Shown: positions 34,591 through 42,105 of the stretch, piece after piece
How positions within the stretch are numbered: the stretch's first letter is position 1
How the letters are laid out: the number at the start of each line of letters is the position of its first letter
Assembly (NCBI GenBank): GCA_046598415.1
Contig: JBKJIG010000017.1
Span: forward strand, 3,529 to 67,528
Source of the DNA: VFJZ01 sp046598415
GTDB lineage: Bacteria > Actinomycetota > Thermoleophilia > Gaiellales > F1-60-MAGs149
Reading direction: 5' to 3'
DNA length: 64,000 nt
Translations under genes and position numbers: made by a program
The notes under the pieces: model-generated
Seen by the model: only the letters and a program-made list of their open reading frames with translations
Database searches by the model: none
Told to the model about the DNA's origin: nothing

Positions 34591-35948
34591 CGGGCGGTCG
34601 CCTCCCAGTACGGCCGGACGAGGCCGCGCTCGGCCGCCACCCGCTGGAGCTCGAGCATCGCGGTATAGGTCGGCAGGACGTAGGCCGTGCCGCCGGTGCC
34701 GGCGCGCTGCAGCGCACGGTCGAGGGCGGCGGCTCGGTCGACGACGATCTCGATCCGGTCGCCGGGTACGCCGGCGTACTTGGCGCGCAGCGCGATGTCG
34801 GCGGCGCGCGTGCCGCTGCAGACGACGAGGCCGGCGCGGGGGAGGGCCATCTCGAAGTCGACGTCCCAGATCCACGACACGTCGCGGCCGTCGGCGATGC
34901 GGTCGTTCAGCGCGAGCAGCAGCACGGCGTCGTCCAGGTTGGGCGCCAGCGTGCGCAGGGCCTCGTTGGCGCCGGCCGGATTCTTGACCAGCAGCAATAC
35001 CGCGTCGCGGTCGCCGACGACCACGCGCTCGAAGCGGCCGAAGGCGGCCCGTGCACTGCCGATGCGCTGCGCTGCCGCCGCCGGGTCGACGCCGAGCGCG
35101 GTCGCGAGCGCGAACGCGCCCGCGGCGTTGTAGACGTTGTAGATGCCGGGCAGCGCGAGCTCGAGCGGCGTGCCGCCAACAACGAAGGTGCTGCCGTCGA
35201 GGCCGCGCAGGCCGATCGAGGTGACGGCCACATCGAGCGGCGGCCGGGAGTGCCCGCAGTTGGGGCAGCGGTAGTCGCCGAGGTGGCCGAGGTAGATCGC
35301 CGCGTAACCGTAGGCGTGGCCGCAGCGCACGCAGGTGGTGGAGTCGGCGGCGTCGGCCAGGTCGGGCAGGGCGACGGCGGGGTCGTCGAGCCCGAACCGG
35401 ATCACGTTGTCGCGACCGTCGCCCAGCGCGCTGATCACGGGGTCGTCGGCCGCGAGCACGAGCACCGTTTCGGGCGGGAGCGCGGCCACCATCCCGCGCC
35501 AGCGCTCCGCCACCAGCTCCAGCTCGCCGTACCGGTCGAGCTGGTCGCGGAACAGGTTCGACAGGAGCAGCGCCCGCGGCCGCGTGCGGCGGGAGATCTC
35601 GGGCAGCGCGAACTCGTCCACCTCGAACAGGCCCAGCTGCGCGCCGGCCGCGCCGGTCAGGAGTGCGCTGGCCACGCCCGACAGCAGGTTCGCCCCCGCG
35701 CCGTTGCGGCACAGCTCGTGCTCCGGCCCGAGCGCGGCGGCCACGAGGGCGGAGCTGGTCGTCTTGCCGTTGGTGGCCGAGACCAGCACCACGCCGTCCC
35801 CGAGCCGCGCCGCGAGGCGCTCGATGGCGTCGGGCGCCAGGCGCAGCAGGGCCTTGCCAGGGAGGCTCGTGCCGCCGCCGCGTCCGCTCCGGCGCGATAG
35901 CGACCCGATCACGCGCGCAGCGGCCATCTTGGCGGGGAAGAGGCTCAC
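34587..35948 (-). CDS. murT: Lipid II isoglutaminyl synthase, ligase subunit MurT
   Basis: Mur-ligase-like ATPase that amidates the second peptide residue of lipid II together with GatD, 453 residues. P-loop VSATNGKTTSSALVAAAL. A four-Cys zinc ribbon TCVRCGHAYGYA..RCPNCGH is the MurT-specific insertion. NVYNAAGAFALATALGVD is the Mur-ligase substrate region. The C-terminal DUF1727-type domain has DRIADGRDVSWIWDVDFE. GTG start; TACGAT lies eight bases upstream. Cell-wall amidation of this type is usual in Gram-positive bacteria. Confidence 0.96.
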   Translation of the reverse strand: MSLFPAKMAAARVIGSLSRRSGRGGGTSLPGKALLRLAPDAIERLAARLGDGVVLVSATNGKTTSSALVAAALGPEHELCRNGAGANLLSGVASALLTGAAGAQLGLFEVDEFALPEISRRTRPRALLLSNLFRDQLDRYGELELVAERWRGMVAALPPETVLVLAADDPVISALGDGRDNVIRFGLDDPAVALPDLADAADSTTCVRCGHAYGYAAIYLGHLGDYRCPNCGHSRPPLDVAVTSIGLRGLDGSTFVVGGTPLELALPGIYNVYNAAGAFALATALGVDPAAAAQRIGSARAAFGRFERVVVGDRDAVLLLVKNPAGANEALRTLAPNLDDAVLLLALNDRIADGRDVSWIWDVDFEMALPRAGLVVCSGTRAADIALRAKYAGVPGDRIEIVVDRAAALDRALQRAGTGGTAYVLPTYTAMLELQRVAAERGLVRPYWEATAR

Positions 35949-35956
35949 GCGAGCGC

Positions 35957-35962
35957 ATCGTA
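35957..35962 (-). promoter_or_regulatory. -10 element (TACGAT) for murT-gatD, near-leaderless
   Basis: Minus-strand TACGAT, eight bases, then GTG at 35948. Confidence 0.42.
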
Positions 35963-35998
35963 GCGTTGCAACACGCGTATCACTTTCAGTGCGTCCCC

Positions 35999-36026
35999 TT
36001 GCAACTTCTCAAGACTGCTCTATGCT
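35999..36026 (+). promoter_or_regulatory. Sigma70-type promoter for the HNH-repeat gene
   Basis: TTGCAA (35999-36004), spacer 16, TATGCT (36021-36026). It is one of the few places here with both hexamers. It predicts a start near 36033 and a leader of about 105 bases. Confidence 0.5.
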
Positions 36027-36027
36027 G

Positions 36028-36139
36028 ACTGATCAGAGGATCAGTACGCTCGTCGGGGTCTGGCGATCTTCCCGGCAAGGTGGAATCTCCTTGGCCCCCG
36101 TTACGGGGCCCTGTATCAACGACGGCAGGCGGTTAACGG
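36028..36139 (+). promoter_or_regulatory. Structured leader of the HNH-repeat gene
   Basis: Three inverted repeats follow the promoter: ACTGATC-AGAG-GATCAGT (36028-36045, overlapping the start site and operator-like), then GGCAAGG/CCTTGGCC, then GGCCCC-CGTTAC-GGGGCC. No U-tract follows, so it is not a terminator. I could not match it to a known riboswitch. It may be an autoregulatory site or an RNA thermometer-like leader. Confidence 0.35.
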
Positions 36140-36823
36140 ATGCGATCCAAGACGGTCTTCACGGCACTCGAGAACATCGATCAGGAGCGCCTCGCGCAGT
36201 TCCAGGCGGGCATGCGCAAGCGGTACTCCGATACGCAGATCCTTGCGCAGCTGAGCGCTTGTGCGGAGCGACTCGGCAAGTCGCCGACGATGCGCGAGTT
36301 CGAGGCCGACGCCGAGACGACCGTCCACCCGCAGACCGTGATCGAGCACTTCGGCTCCTGGAATGCGGCCAAACGCCAGGCGGGTCTCGTGCCGCGCCGG
36401 TTCGCGACGCGCGAGGAGCTGCTCGACCAGCTGCGCGCGCTGGGCGAGGAGATCGGCCGCGTGCCGACCGCCAAGGATATCGAGGCGCGGCGCGGCCGGA
36501 TGCCGTCGAAGTCGCTCTACTGGCACACCTTCGGCTCGCTCACCACCGCCCTCCGTGAGGCCGGGTTCGACGTCGCGGTCGGCGAGGAGCGCCTCGACCG
36601 CGCCCTCGACCAGGGCGTGCTGCTGGCGATCCAACTCGGGCGCCTGCCGAAGTTCGCCGACTGGGCCGAGGCCCGCCGGTCCGACATCAACATGCTCACC
36701 GAGTGGCAGGTCTACCGCATGTTCGACGCGCGTCGCGGTGCCTGGTCGACGTTCCAGTTCCTGCTCCGCGAGCGCCTCATCAAGCAGGGCGTCGAGATCA
36801 AGGGCGACGGCACCCTCGCCTAG
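36140..36823 (+). CDS. Protein with HNH/homing-endonuclease-associated repeats (no nuclease domain)
   Basis: A 227-residue protein made of about three ~55-60 residue helical units. The first two are clear: one starts at SDTQILAQLSACAERLGKSPTMREFE and ends HFGSWNAAKRQAGL; the next starts TREELLDQLRALGEEIGRVPTAKDIE and ends TFGSLTTALREAGF. A third, degenerate unit runs from ERLDRALDQG to LRERL. Such repeats accompany homing endonucleases as DNA-binding modules; here there is no HNH or GIY-YIG motif, so a stand-alone DNA-binding regulator is the likeliest reading. Its end meets the convergent FapA-like gene with one base between. Confidence 0.72.
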   Translation: MRSKTVFTALENIDQERLAQFQAGMRKRYSDTQILAQLSACAERLGKSPTMREFEADAETTVHPQTVIEHFGSWNAAKRQAGLVPRRFATREELLDQLRALGEEIGRVPTAKDIEARRGRMPSKSLYWHTFGSLTTALREAGFDVAVGEERLDRALDQGVLLAIQLGRLPKFADWAEARRSDINMLTEWQVYRMFDARRGAWSTFQFLLRERLIKQGVEIKGDGTLA

Positions 36824-36824
36824 C

Positions 36825-38588
36825 TCAGGCTGCGAGGCGGTCGGCCGCGATCCGCACGTCGGTCGCGAGCGACTCCATCCGGCGCACGTCGCCGCCCGGC
36901 AGCTCGACCCGGATGCCCGGATGCACCACCGCCGCCTCGAGCACGCTGCCCGGGGCGAGCACGATCGTCAGGCCCGCGCCGGCGCCCGGCACCACCTCGT
37001 GCAGCACGGCCGTCCCGTCCAGCACCAGCCGGCCGCCGCGCATGATCGCGCCGTCGCTCTCCAGCTCCAGGCGCCCGCGCACGTGCAGCGACGACTCGAT
37101 GATGCCCTTGCCGGTGACGACCATCGTCCCGACCATGTCGACGGTGCACTTCTGCAGGAGCGACGCCGTGAACAAGGGCGCCTCGGCGGTCAGCTCCGCG
37201 AGTCTCGCGGTCTCGTGGGCGAAGGTCGCGGCCACCTCGCCGAGCCGCGTCATCGGCAGGCGCCCGAACCGCACGGCCTCGAGGTCCTCCTGCGCGGCGC
37301 GCAGGGCCGACAGCACCTCGTAGGGGACGCTGCCGCGATCGCGGTCGGCCTCGGCCAGCGCGTCCTTGATCTTCTGCTCGAGCTCCGGCGCGACGCGCTC
37401 CAGCACCATCGCGAGCATGCGCAGCGGCGGCAGCTCGCGGCCGGTCGCGCGGGTGGCGGCGATCAGCTGGCCCATGCCGTGCTGCACGCGGCCGACGTCG
37501 CGTGCCAGCGGCGCGGTGAGCGCGTGCAGGGCGACCATCGCGGAGTGCGTGTGGCCGACGCGCAGCGTGGAATCGAACGACGGTCCGGCGATGTGCAGCG
37601 CGTGTCCGGCCTCGACGGTCGAGCGGCGCACCGCGTCGCCCACCACGACGGCGCGCTTGGCCCGCACCAGGCCGTCCTCGACGGAGCCGGTCACCTCGAT
37701 CGAGCCCGGACTGGTCAGCTCGCCGCTCGAGGCGCGCACGTCGCCGGTGTGGACGAGCGAGGCGGTGACGGTGACGACACCGTCCTTGAAGCGTGCGTGG
37801 CCGTCGCGCGTGGCGACGATGCGGCCGTCCGACTCGACGATCGCGCCGTCGCCCAGCCGCAGCTCGGCGGGACGCGGCTCGCCGACGCCGATCGCGCGGC
37901 CGGTGACGGTCGTACCGTCGGCGCCGCGGCGCGCGCTCTCGACCCGCGCGAGCAGGGCACCGGCACGCACGAAGCGCTCGGTCCCGCGCGCGTCGACCGC
38001 GTGCAGCTGAACGGTCGCATCCTGCGCGCGCACGGGAGCGACGCCGCGCGCCACGGGCTCGTTGACGCCGCCGTGCAGCAGGCGCTCGAGGGCATCGTCC
38101 AGGACGCCCCACACGACGCCGTGGTCGGCGAGCGCGCCGTACAGGTCGTCCAGCGACGGCTCGGGACAGGGGATGCGCTCCGCGACGAGGCGGCGCAGCG
38201 TAACGGTGCGGTTCGGCGGCTGGTCCTCGAGCCGGTACCGCGCGCCGGGCACGCGCTCGACGGTCATCGTCGCGAGCAGTTCGTCGGGCGTCACCTGGAC
38301 GCGCACCTCGAGGCGGGGCAGGTCGTCGGGCAGGTGCACCCCGACGTCGGCGCGCGACGCTGCCTCGACCGGGCCGCGGCCGGGCTCCTCGCCGGCGACC
38401 AGCAGGTCGATGCCCGTCTCGGAGCGCACGACGGCACGGCGCCCGTCGTGCTCCGGCGGCAAGATCACCAGCGCGCCGCCGACGACCCATGCTGTCCCAT
38501 CCTGGCTCTGCACGGACACGGTATCGGCGCGACGTTCCCCCGTCTTGAGGATCGAGTCCGTCGCAAGATCGGCCGTTCGGCCCCTCAT
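36825..38588 (-). CDS. FapA/DUF342-family protein
   Basis: 587-residue protein of the DUF342 (flagellar assembly protein A) family. An N-terminal region of unknown fold has the stretch LPRLEVRVQVTPDELLATMTV. The central beta-helix-like DUF342 part carries repeated glycine/acidic strands such as ELTSPGSIEVTGSVEDGLVRAKRAVVVGDAVRRSTVEAGHALHIAG. A helical segment follows (~395-470), then a second beta stack with GTMVVTGKGIIESSLHVRGRLE. The family is linked to polar flagella or surface polymers in other bacteria. It is the only gene here on the minus strand between the HNH-repeat and flagellar genes. The ATG at 38588 is probable; a longer in-frame reading exists. Confidence 0.7.
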   Translation of the reverse strand: MRGRTADLATDSILKTGERRADTVSVQSQDGTAWVVGGALVILPPEHDGRRAVVRSETGIDLLVAGEEPGRGPVEAASRADVGVHLPDDLPRLEVRVQVTPDELLATMTVERVPGARYRLEDQPPNRTVTLRRLVAERIPCPEPSLDDLYGALADHGVVWGVLDDALERLLHGGVNEPVARGVAPVRAQDATVQLHAVDARGTERFVRAGALLARVESARRGADGTTVTGRAIGVGEPRPAELRLGDGAIVESDGRIVATRDGHARFKDGVVTVTASLVHTGDVRASSGELTSPGSIEVTGSVEDGLVRAKRAVVVGDAVRRSTVEAGHALHIAGPSFDSTLRVGHTHSAMVALHALTAPLARDVGRVQHGMGQLIAATRATGRELPPLRMLAMVLERVAPELEQKIKDALAEADRDRGSVPYEVLSALRAAQEDLEAVRFGRLPMTRLGEVAATFAHETARLAELTAEAPLFTASLLQKCTVDMVGTMVVTGKGIIESSLHVRGRLELESDGAIMRGGRLVLDGTAVLHEVVPGAGAGLTIVLAPGSVLEAAVVHPGIRVELPGGDVRRMESLATDVRIAADRLAA

Positions 38589-38660
38589 GCTCGGCCCGCC
38601 CGCTGCCGATCTTCGGGATACGAGATCGCCACGGATGGCGCCTCGAGGAGGTTCCCGACG

Positions 38661-38924
38661 ATGACCGAGTACCGCACCGCACACGACGTCGAGGCCTGGT
38701 TCGCCGGCCGCATGCAGGAGTGCGCCTCGCGCGAGCGTGACGCATGGGAGGAGTACCTGCGCACGATTCGCGGCATCGACACCGACGTCTACCAGCAGGC
38801 CGAGCCGCTGGCCTGGAGGCGCCTGCGGCGTCAGATCGCACAGCTCGCGCACGATCGCCGGCGCGACGAGTTCGAGCGCGACCGAGCGGTCGCCGAGCTC
38901 AACGGCCTGCGGTTGGCGAGCTGA
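38661..38924 (+). CDS. Small hypothetical protein
   Basis: 87 residues, highly charged and helical (Arg, Glu, Asp), no membrane segment and no recognised family. The ATG at 38661 has a GAGGAGG ribosome-binding site 9 bases upstream. Its stop overlaps the next start (TGATG), so the two small genes and probably the sugar transferase form one unit. Confidence 0.6.
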   Translation: MTEYRTAHDVEAWFAGRMQECASRERDAWEEYLRTIRGIDTDVYQQAEPLAWRRLRRQIAQLAHDRRRDEFERDRAVAELNGLRLAS

Positions 38925-39400
38925 TGGAGCTGCGGCTCCTCGACATCGAGGAAACACCCCGCCCTGACATCGCGTACTTGACGGCGCGGCTCGCTCGGTG
39001 GTGCAACCACGTGGCCGTCGACGGCCGTCTTACCCCGCTGGGCTACCGGTTCTACCCGATGCCCGGGTCGGAGGTGCCGTCGTTCTTCTGCAAGCGGTTC
39101 ATCGCCGGCAGCCGCTCGGCCGCCATCACGCTGCTCGCGGGCTACGACCCGCAGACCGGCGAGGCGGTGCTGGAGGATTGCCGCTCCGCTCGCGAGGCGG
39201 CCCGCCACATCGCCGTCGGCAGGGCCGGCTGGTGGGTGGTCCGGCTAACCTACGGAGCGCGGATGCTCAACCTCGACGAGCTCTCTGGATCCTACGCTCG
39301 GCGTGATCCAGCCTGCTTCGCGGCGTTCGTCGCGGAGCTCGACGCCCTGGGCCTTGCCCGCCGGGCGTCCTGTCCGATCTGCCATCCGGAAGCGCCGTAG
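38924..39400 (+). CDS. Hypothetical protein with C-terminal CxxC
   Basis: 158 residues, not recognised. Visible features: RWCNHVAVDGRL near the N-terminus, FFCKRFIAGSRSAAITLLAGYD in the middle and the C-terminal SCPICHPE, whose CxxCH could bind a metal. No membrane segment. Coupled to the gene before by TGATG and one base from the sugar transferase start. Confidence 0.6.
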   Translation: MELRLLDIEETPRPDIAYLTARLARWCNHVAVDGRLTPLGYRFYPMPGSEVPSFFCKRFIAGSRSAAITLLAGYDPQTGEAVLEDCRSAREAARHIAVGRAGWWVVRLTYGARMLNLDELSGSYARRDPACFAAFVAELDALGLARRASCPICHPEAP

Positions 39401-39401
39401 C

Positions 39402-40796
39402 GTGGGCACGGCGCCCGCCCTCCGGCAGACGCGCTCGTCGTCCCGCACGGCGCCACTGCGGTCGCACCGCATCCTGCGGCTGCGCCAGGGACACTTCTTC
39501 CTGGCGCTGCTGTGGTTCTCGGCGCACGAGCTGTCGCGCGATGCCACGCTCGGACGGGCGCTGACCGCCCTGCTGTGGACGATGGTCTGGTACGCGTCGA
39601 TCCGCTGGACGCTGCTGCGCGAGTCGCGCGCGGCGCCGAGCTGGGCGTTCACCGTCGTGCGGGCCGCGCAGGGCGCACTGCTGGCCGGCATGGTGATCCT
39701 CGCCGGCAACGCGATCCTCGGCGCCGGCGACAGTACCGCCTCCGAGCTCACCGCGATCACGGCGATGGGCACGATCGCCTTCCTCTGGCAGGCCACGGTC
39801 GCCGGCCACCACGCGCTGGGCGAACCGTTGCGCTGCGTCATCATCGGGCCGGCCGAGACGGTGCGGATGATGGAGACCGAGCGCGTCGCGCCGGGCGCCC
39901 GCGCGTTCGAGCTGGTGGGCTGGGTCGACGACCGGGCCGAGCCGGGCGCGCGCGGATCCACCCTCGCGCCCTGTCTCGGCACGCTGGACGACCTGGAGCG
40001 CGTCGCCTACGGCGGCGGCATCGACGTGTTCGTGATCGGCGTGCGCACCGGCCGACCGGCGCTGTACGGCCGCCTGCTCGAGCTGCTGCACCTCGACGTC
40101 TCCGTGATGGAGTTCCCGCCGTTCTTCGAGCGCACCTTCGGCCGCGTGCCCCTCGAGGGCCTGACGCCGACGTGGTTCCTGCACACCATGCACCTGCACC
40201 GCCGCGACGAGGAGTCGGTCTCCAAGCGCCTGCTGGACCTGGGGATGGCGGGCGTCGGGCTAATCCTCGCCTCACCGATCATCGTCGGTGCGGCGATCGC
40301 GGTGCGCCTGCGCGGTGGTCCAGGTCCCGTCATCTTCCGCCAGACGCGCATCGGCGAGCACGGCCGCCGGTTCACGATGCTGAAGTTCCGGTCCATGCGC
40401 AAGGACATCTCCAACGACGGCACGACGTGGACGGGAGAGGACGACCCGCGCATCACCGGCGTCGGCAAGATCCTGCGCCGGTTCCGCATCGACGAGCTGC
40501 CGCAGCTCGTGAACGTGTTGCGCGGCGAGATGACGATGGTCGGCCCGCGGCCCGAGACGCCCGACTACGTCCGCTGGCTGGCGGACGAGATCCCGTTCTA
40601 CAAGCCGCGCCACTTCACGAAGCCCGGCATCACCGGCTGGGCCCAGGTCTGCGCGGGGTACGCCTCGTCGCTCGCGGACACGCGCACAAAGCTGTCGTAC
40701 GACCTCTACTACATCCGCAACCGCTCGTTCTCGCTCGACCTGGCCATCATCCTGCGGACGTTCGCGACGGTGCTGACCGGCAGCGGGGCGAAGTGA
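39402..40796 (+). CDS. Polyprenyl-phosphate sugar-1-phosphate transferase (exopolysaccharide initiation)
   Basis: Membrane glycosylphosphotransferase (WcaJ/WbaP-like), 464 residues, that loads the first sugar-phosphate onto undecaprenyl phosphate. N-terminal part with about four membrane helices and a CoA-binding-like domain (CVIIGPAETVRMMETERV). The catalytic bacterial sugar transferase domain begins SKRLLDLGMAGVGLILASPI and includes PVIFRQTRIGEHGRRFTMLKFRSM, DELPQLVNVLRGEMTMVGPRPE and PGITGWAQV. No other capsule gene is adjacent. The sugar is unknown. GTG start follows the previous stop by one base. Confidence 0.93.
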   Translation: MGTAPALRQTRSSSRTAPLRSHRILRLRQGHFFLALLWFSAHELSRDATLGRALTALLWTMVWYASIRWTLLRESRAAPSWAFTVVRAAQGALLAGMVILAGNAILGAGDSTASELTAITAMGTIAFLWQATVAGHHALGEPLRCVIIGPAETVRMMETERVAPGARAFELVGWVDDRAEPGARGSTLAPCLGTLDDLERVAYGGGIDVFVIGVRTGRPALYGRLLELLHLDVSVMEFPPFFERTFGRVPLEGLTPTWFLHTMHLHRRDEESVSKRLLDLGMAGVGLILASPIIVGAAIAVRLRGGPGPVIFRQTRIGEHGRRFTMLKFRSMRKDISNDGTTWTGEDDPRITGVGKILRRFRIDELPQLVNVLRGEMTMVGPRPETPDYVRWLADEIPFYKPRHFTKPGITGWAQVCAGYASSLADTRTKLSYDLYYIRNRSFSLDLAIILRTFATVLTGSGAK

Positions 40797-40829
40797 GCGT
40801 CCGGATTCGTGTGACTCATGAATATGCTC

Positions 40830-40857
40830 TAAAGAACATATAAACATCTCCCGATAC
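40830..40857 (+). promoter_or_regulatory. Sigma28 (FliA/SigD-type) promoter before flgB
   Basis: TAAA (40830-40833), 16 bases, CCCGATAC (40850-40857), against the consensus TAAA-N14-16-GCCGATAT. Start expected near 40863. It drives the flagellar operon through a leader that holds a terminator-like hairpin. Confidence 0.62.
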
Positions 40858-40863
40858 AGGTAT

Positions 40864-40884
40864 TGCTCGCACGGACCGCGAGCA
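40864..40884 (+). other. Hairpin at the 5' end of the flgB leader
   Basis: TGCTCGC (40864-40870) pairs with GCGAGCA (40878-40884), loop of 7. It begins at the predicted transcript start and stands 17 bases ahead of the terminator hairpin. Could protect the 5' end or act as a protein-binding site. Confidence 0.45.
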
Positions 40885-40900
40885 GCGCCAGTATCCACGG

Positions 40901-40927
40901 AAGGACGCCCCGACGGGCGTCCTTTTT
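40901..40927 (+). terminator. Intrinsic terminator/attenuator in the flgB leader
   Basis: A perfect 10-bp stem AAGGACGCCC / GGGCGTCCTT with a 4-base loop CGAC, running into TTTTT (40923-40927). The flgB ribosome-binding site follows at once. It can terminate readthrough from the sugar transferase gene, but also lies downstream of the sigma28-type promoter, so it may be an attenuator. Confidence 0.8.
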
Positions 40928-40946
40928 GCGTTCTGAAGGAGGTGTC

Positions 40947-41312
40947 ATGGAGCTCTTCGACGTCACGCAGAAGTCACTCGAGGTCGCCCTGCACGGCACC
41001 GAGCTACGGCAGCAGGTGGTCGCGAACAACCTCGCGAACGTCAACACGCCGGGATTCAAGCGCTCGGACGTGGAGTTCGGCCCGGCGCTCGCCGAGGCCC
41101 TGCAGTTCTCGGGCACCAGCTCCGCGGTCGGCGGCGTGTCGGCGGTCGTGAAGACGGACAACCAGTCGGCCATGCGGGCCGACGGCAACAACGTCGACAT
41201 CGACCGCGAGGCCACCTACCTGGCGCAGACGCAGCTCCAGTACTCGGCCCTCATGGCCGTCGTCACCAAGAACCTCACGACCATGTCCAGCATCATCACA
41301 GGGGCGCGCTGA
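40947..41312 (+). CDS. flgB: Flagellar basal-body rod protein FlgB
   Basis: Proximal rod subunit, 121 residues, exported by the flagellar type III system. N-terminal MELFDVTQKSLEVALHGTELRQQVVANNLANVNTPGFKRSDVEF has the rod/hook signature NNLANVNTPGFK. The C-terminal helix is LMAVVTKNLTTMSSIITGA. Ribosome-binding site GAAGGAGGTG is near perfect, so this ATG was chosen over longer readings. It overlaps flgC by TGATG. Confidence 0.95.
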   Translation: MELFDVTQKSLEVALHGTELRQQVVANNLANVNTPGFKRSDVEFGPALAEALQFSGTSSAVGGVSAVVKTDNQSAMRADGNNVDIDREATYLAQTQLQYSALMAVVTKNLTTMSSIITGAR

Positions 41313-41770
41313 TGGGGCTCTTCGACGCGATGAACGTCGCCGCCACCGGGCTCACCGGTGAGCGCATGCGGATGGACACGATCGCGGCCAACCTCGCGAA
41401 CGCCAACTCCACCCGGCGCGCCGACGGCCAGCCCGGCCCGTACCTGCGCCGCCAGGTGGTGCTGCAGGAGTCGTCGCCGAACGCGGCCGGCCCGGCGCCG
41501 AGCTTCTCGACCTTCGGCGACTTCGCCAGCTCGGTCACGCCGGGCGGCGTCAAGATCGCCGGCATCGTCGAGCAGACCGACGGCACCGGGCTGATCCACG
41601 ATCCGTCGCACCCGGACGCCGACGCGGACGGCAACGTCCGCACGCCGAACGTGAACTCGGTCGTCGAGATGACCGACCTGATCACGGCCACCCGCGCCTA
41701 CGAGGCCAACACCACCTCGATGAACGCGATCAAGGCCGAGTTCACCCGCGCCCTGGACGTGTTGCGCTAA
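41312..41770 (+). CDS. flgC: Flagellar basal-body rod protein FlgC
   Basis: Rod subunit of 152 residues. N-terminal MGLFDAMNVAATGLTGERMRMDTIAANLANANSTRR is the rod helix, with NLANANST in place of NIANANTT. C-terminal region PNVNSVVEMTDLITATRAYEANTTSMNAIKAE is highly conserved in FlgC. Overlaps fliE by TAATG. Confidence 0.96.
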   Translation: MGLFDAMNVAATGLTGERMRMDTIAANLANANSTRRADGQPGPYLRRQVVLQESSPNAAGPAPSFSTFGDFASSVTPGGVKIAGIVEQTDGTGLIHDPSHPDADADGNVRTPNVNSVVEMTDLITATRAYEANTTSMNAIKAEFTRALDVLR

Positions 41771-42093
41771 TGGCCATCGCCCCGATCGGCGCCGTCGGTA
41801 TCGACGCGCTCCAGCTGTACCGCTCGCTGCCCACCGTCGGCGGCGCCACCGCACCCGGCGGCGCGGCGCCCACACAGGGCTTCGGCGAGCTCATCTCCTC
41901 GAAGCTCCAGGGCGCCGTCGAGATGCAGAACACCGGCGCGAAGGCCTCGCAGGCCCTGGCGACGGGCACGGCCACGGACATCTCCGCCGCGACGGTCGCC
42001 GTCGAGAAGGCGGCCATCGCGCTCCAGCTCACCGCAGCGTTCCGGAACAAGGCCGTCGAGGCCTACCAGGACGTCATGCGGATGCAGATCTAA
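41770..42093 (+). CDS. fliE: Flagellar hook-basal body complex protein FliE
   Basis: Links the MS ring to the rod, 107 residues. The C-terminal half is the conserved FliE part: AVEKAAIALQLTAAFRNKAVEAYQDVMRMQI. The N-terminal half is low-complexity Gly/Ala. Twelve bases separate it from fliF. Confidence 0.93.
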   Translation: MAIAPIGAVGIDALQLYRSLPTVGGATAPGGAAPTQGFGELISSKLQGAVEMQNTGAKASQALATGTATDISAATVAVEKAAIALQLTAAFRNKAVEAYQDVMRMQI

Positions 42094-42105
42094 CAGGGGA
42101 CACGG

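Noticed and set aside
36040..36139. A c-di-GMP (GEMM-type) riboswitch before the HNH-repeat gene
   Set aside because: Conserved GEMM segments are not present; only generic hairpins can be drawn.
40858..40927. A known riboswitch class in the flgB leader
   Set aside because: I compared it by eye with c-di-GMP, c-di-AMP, preQ1 and guanidine types and found no match. A P1-like GATAC/GTATC pairing would need bases inside the promoter -10, which are not transcribed.
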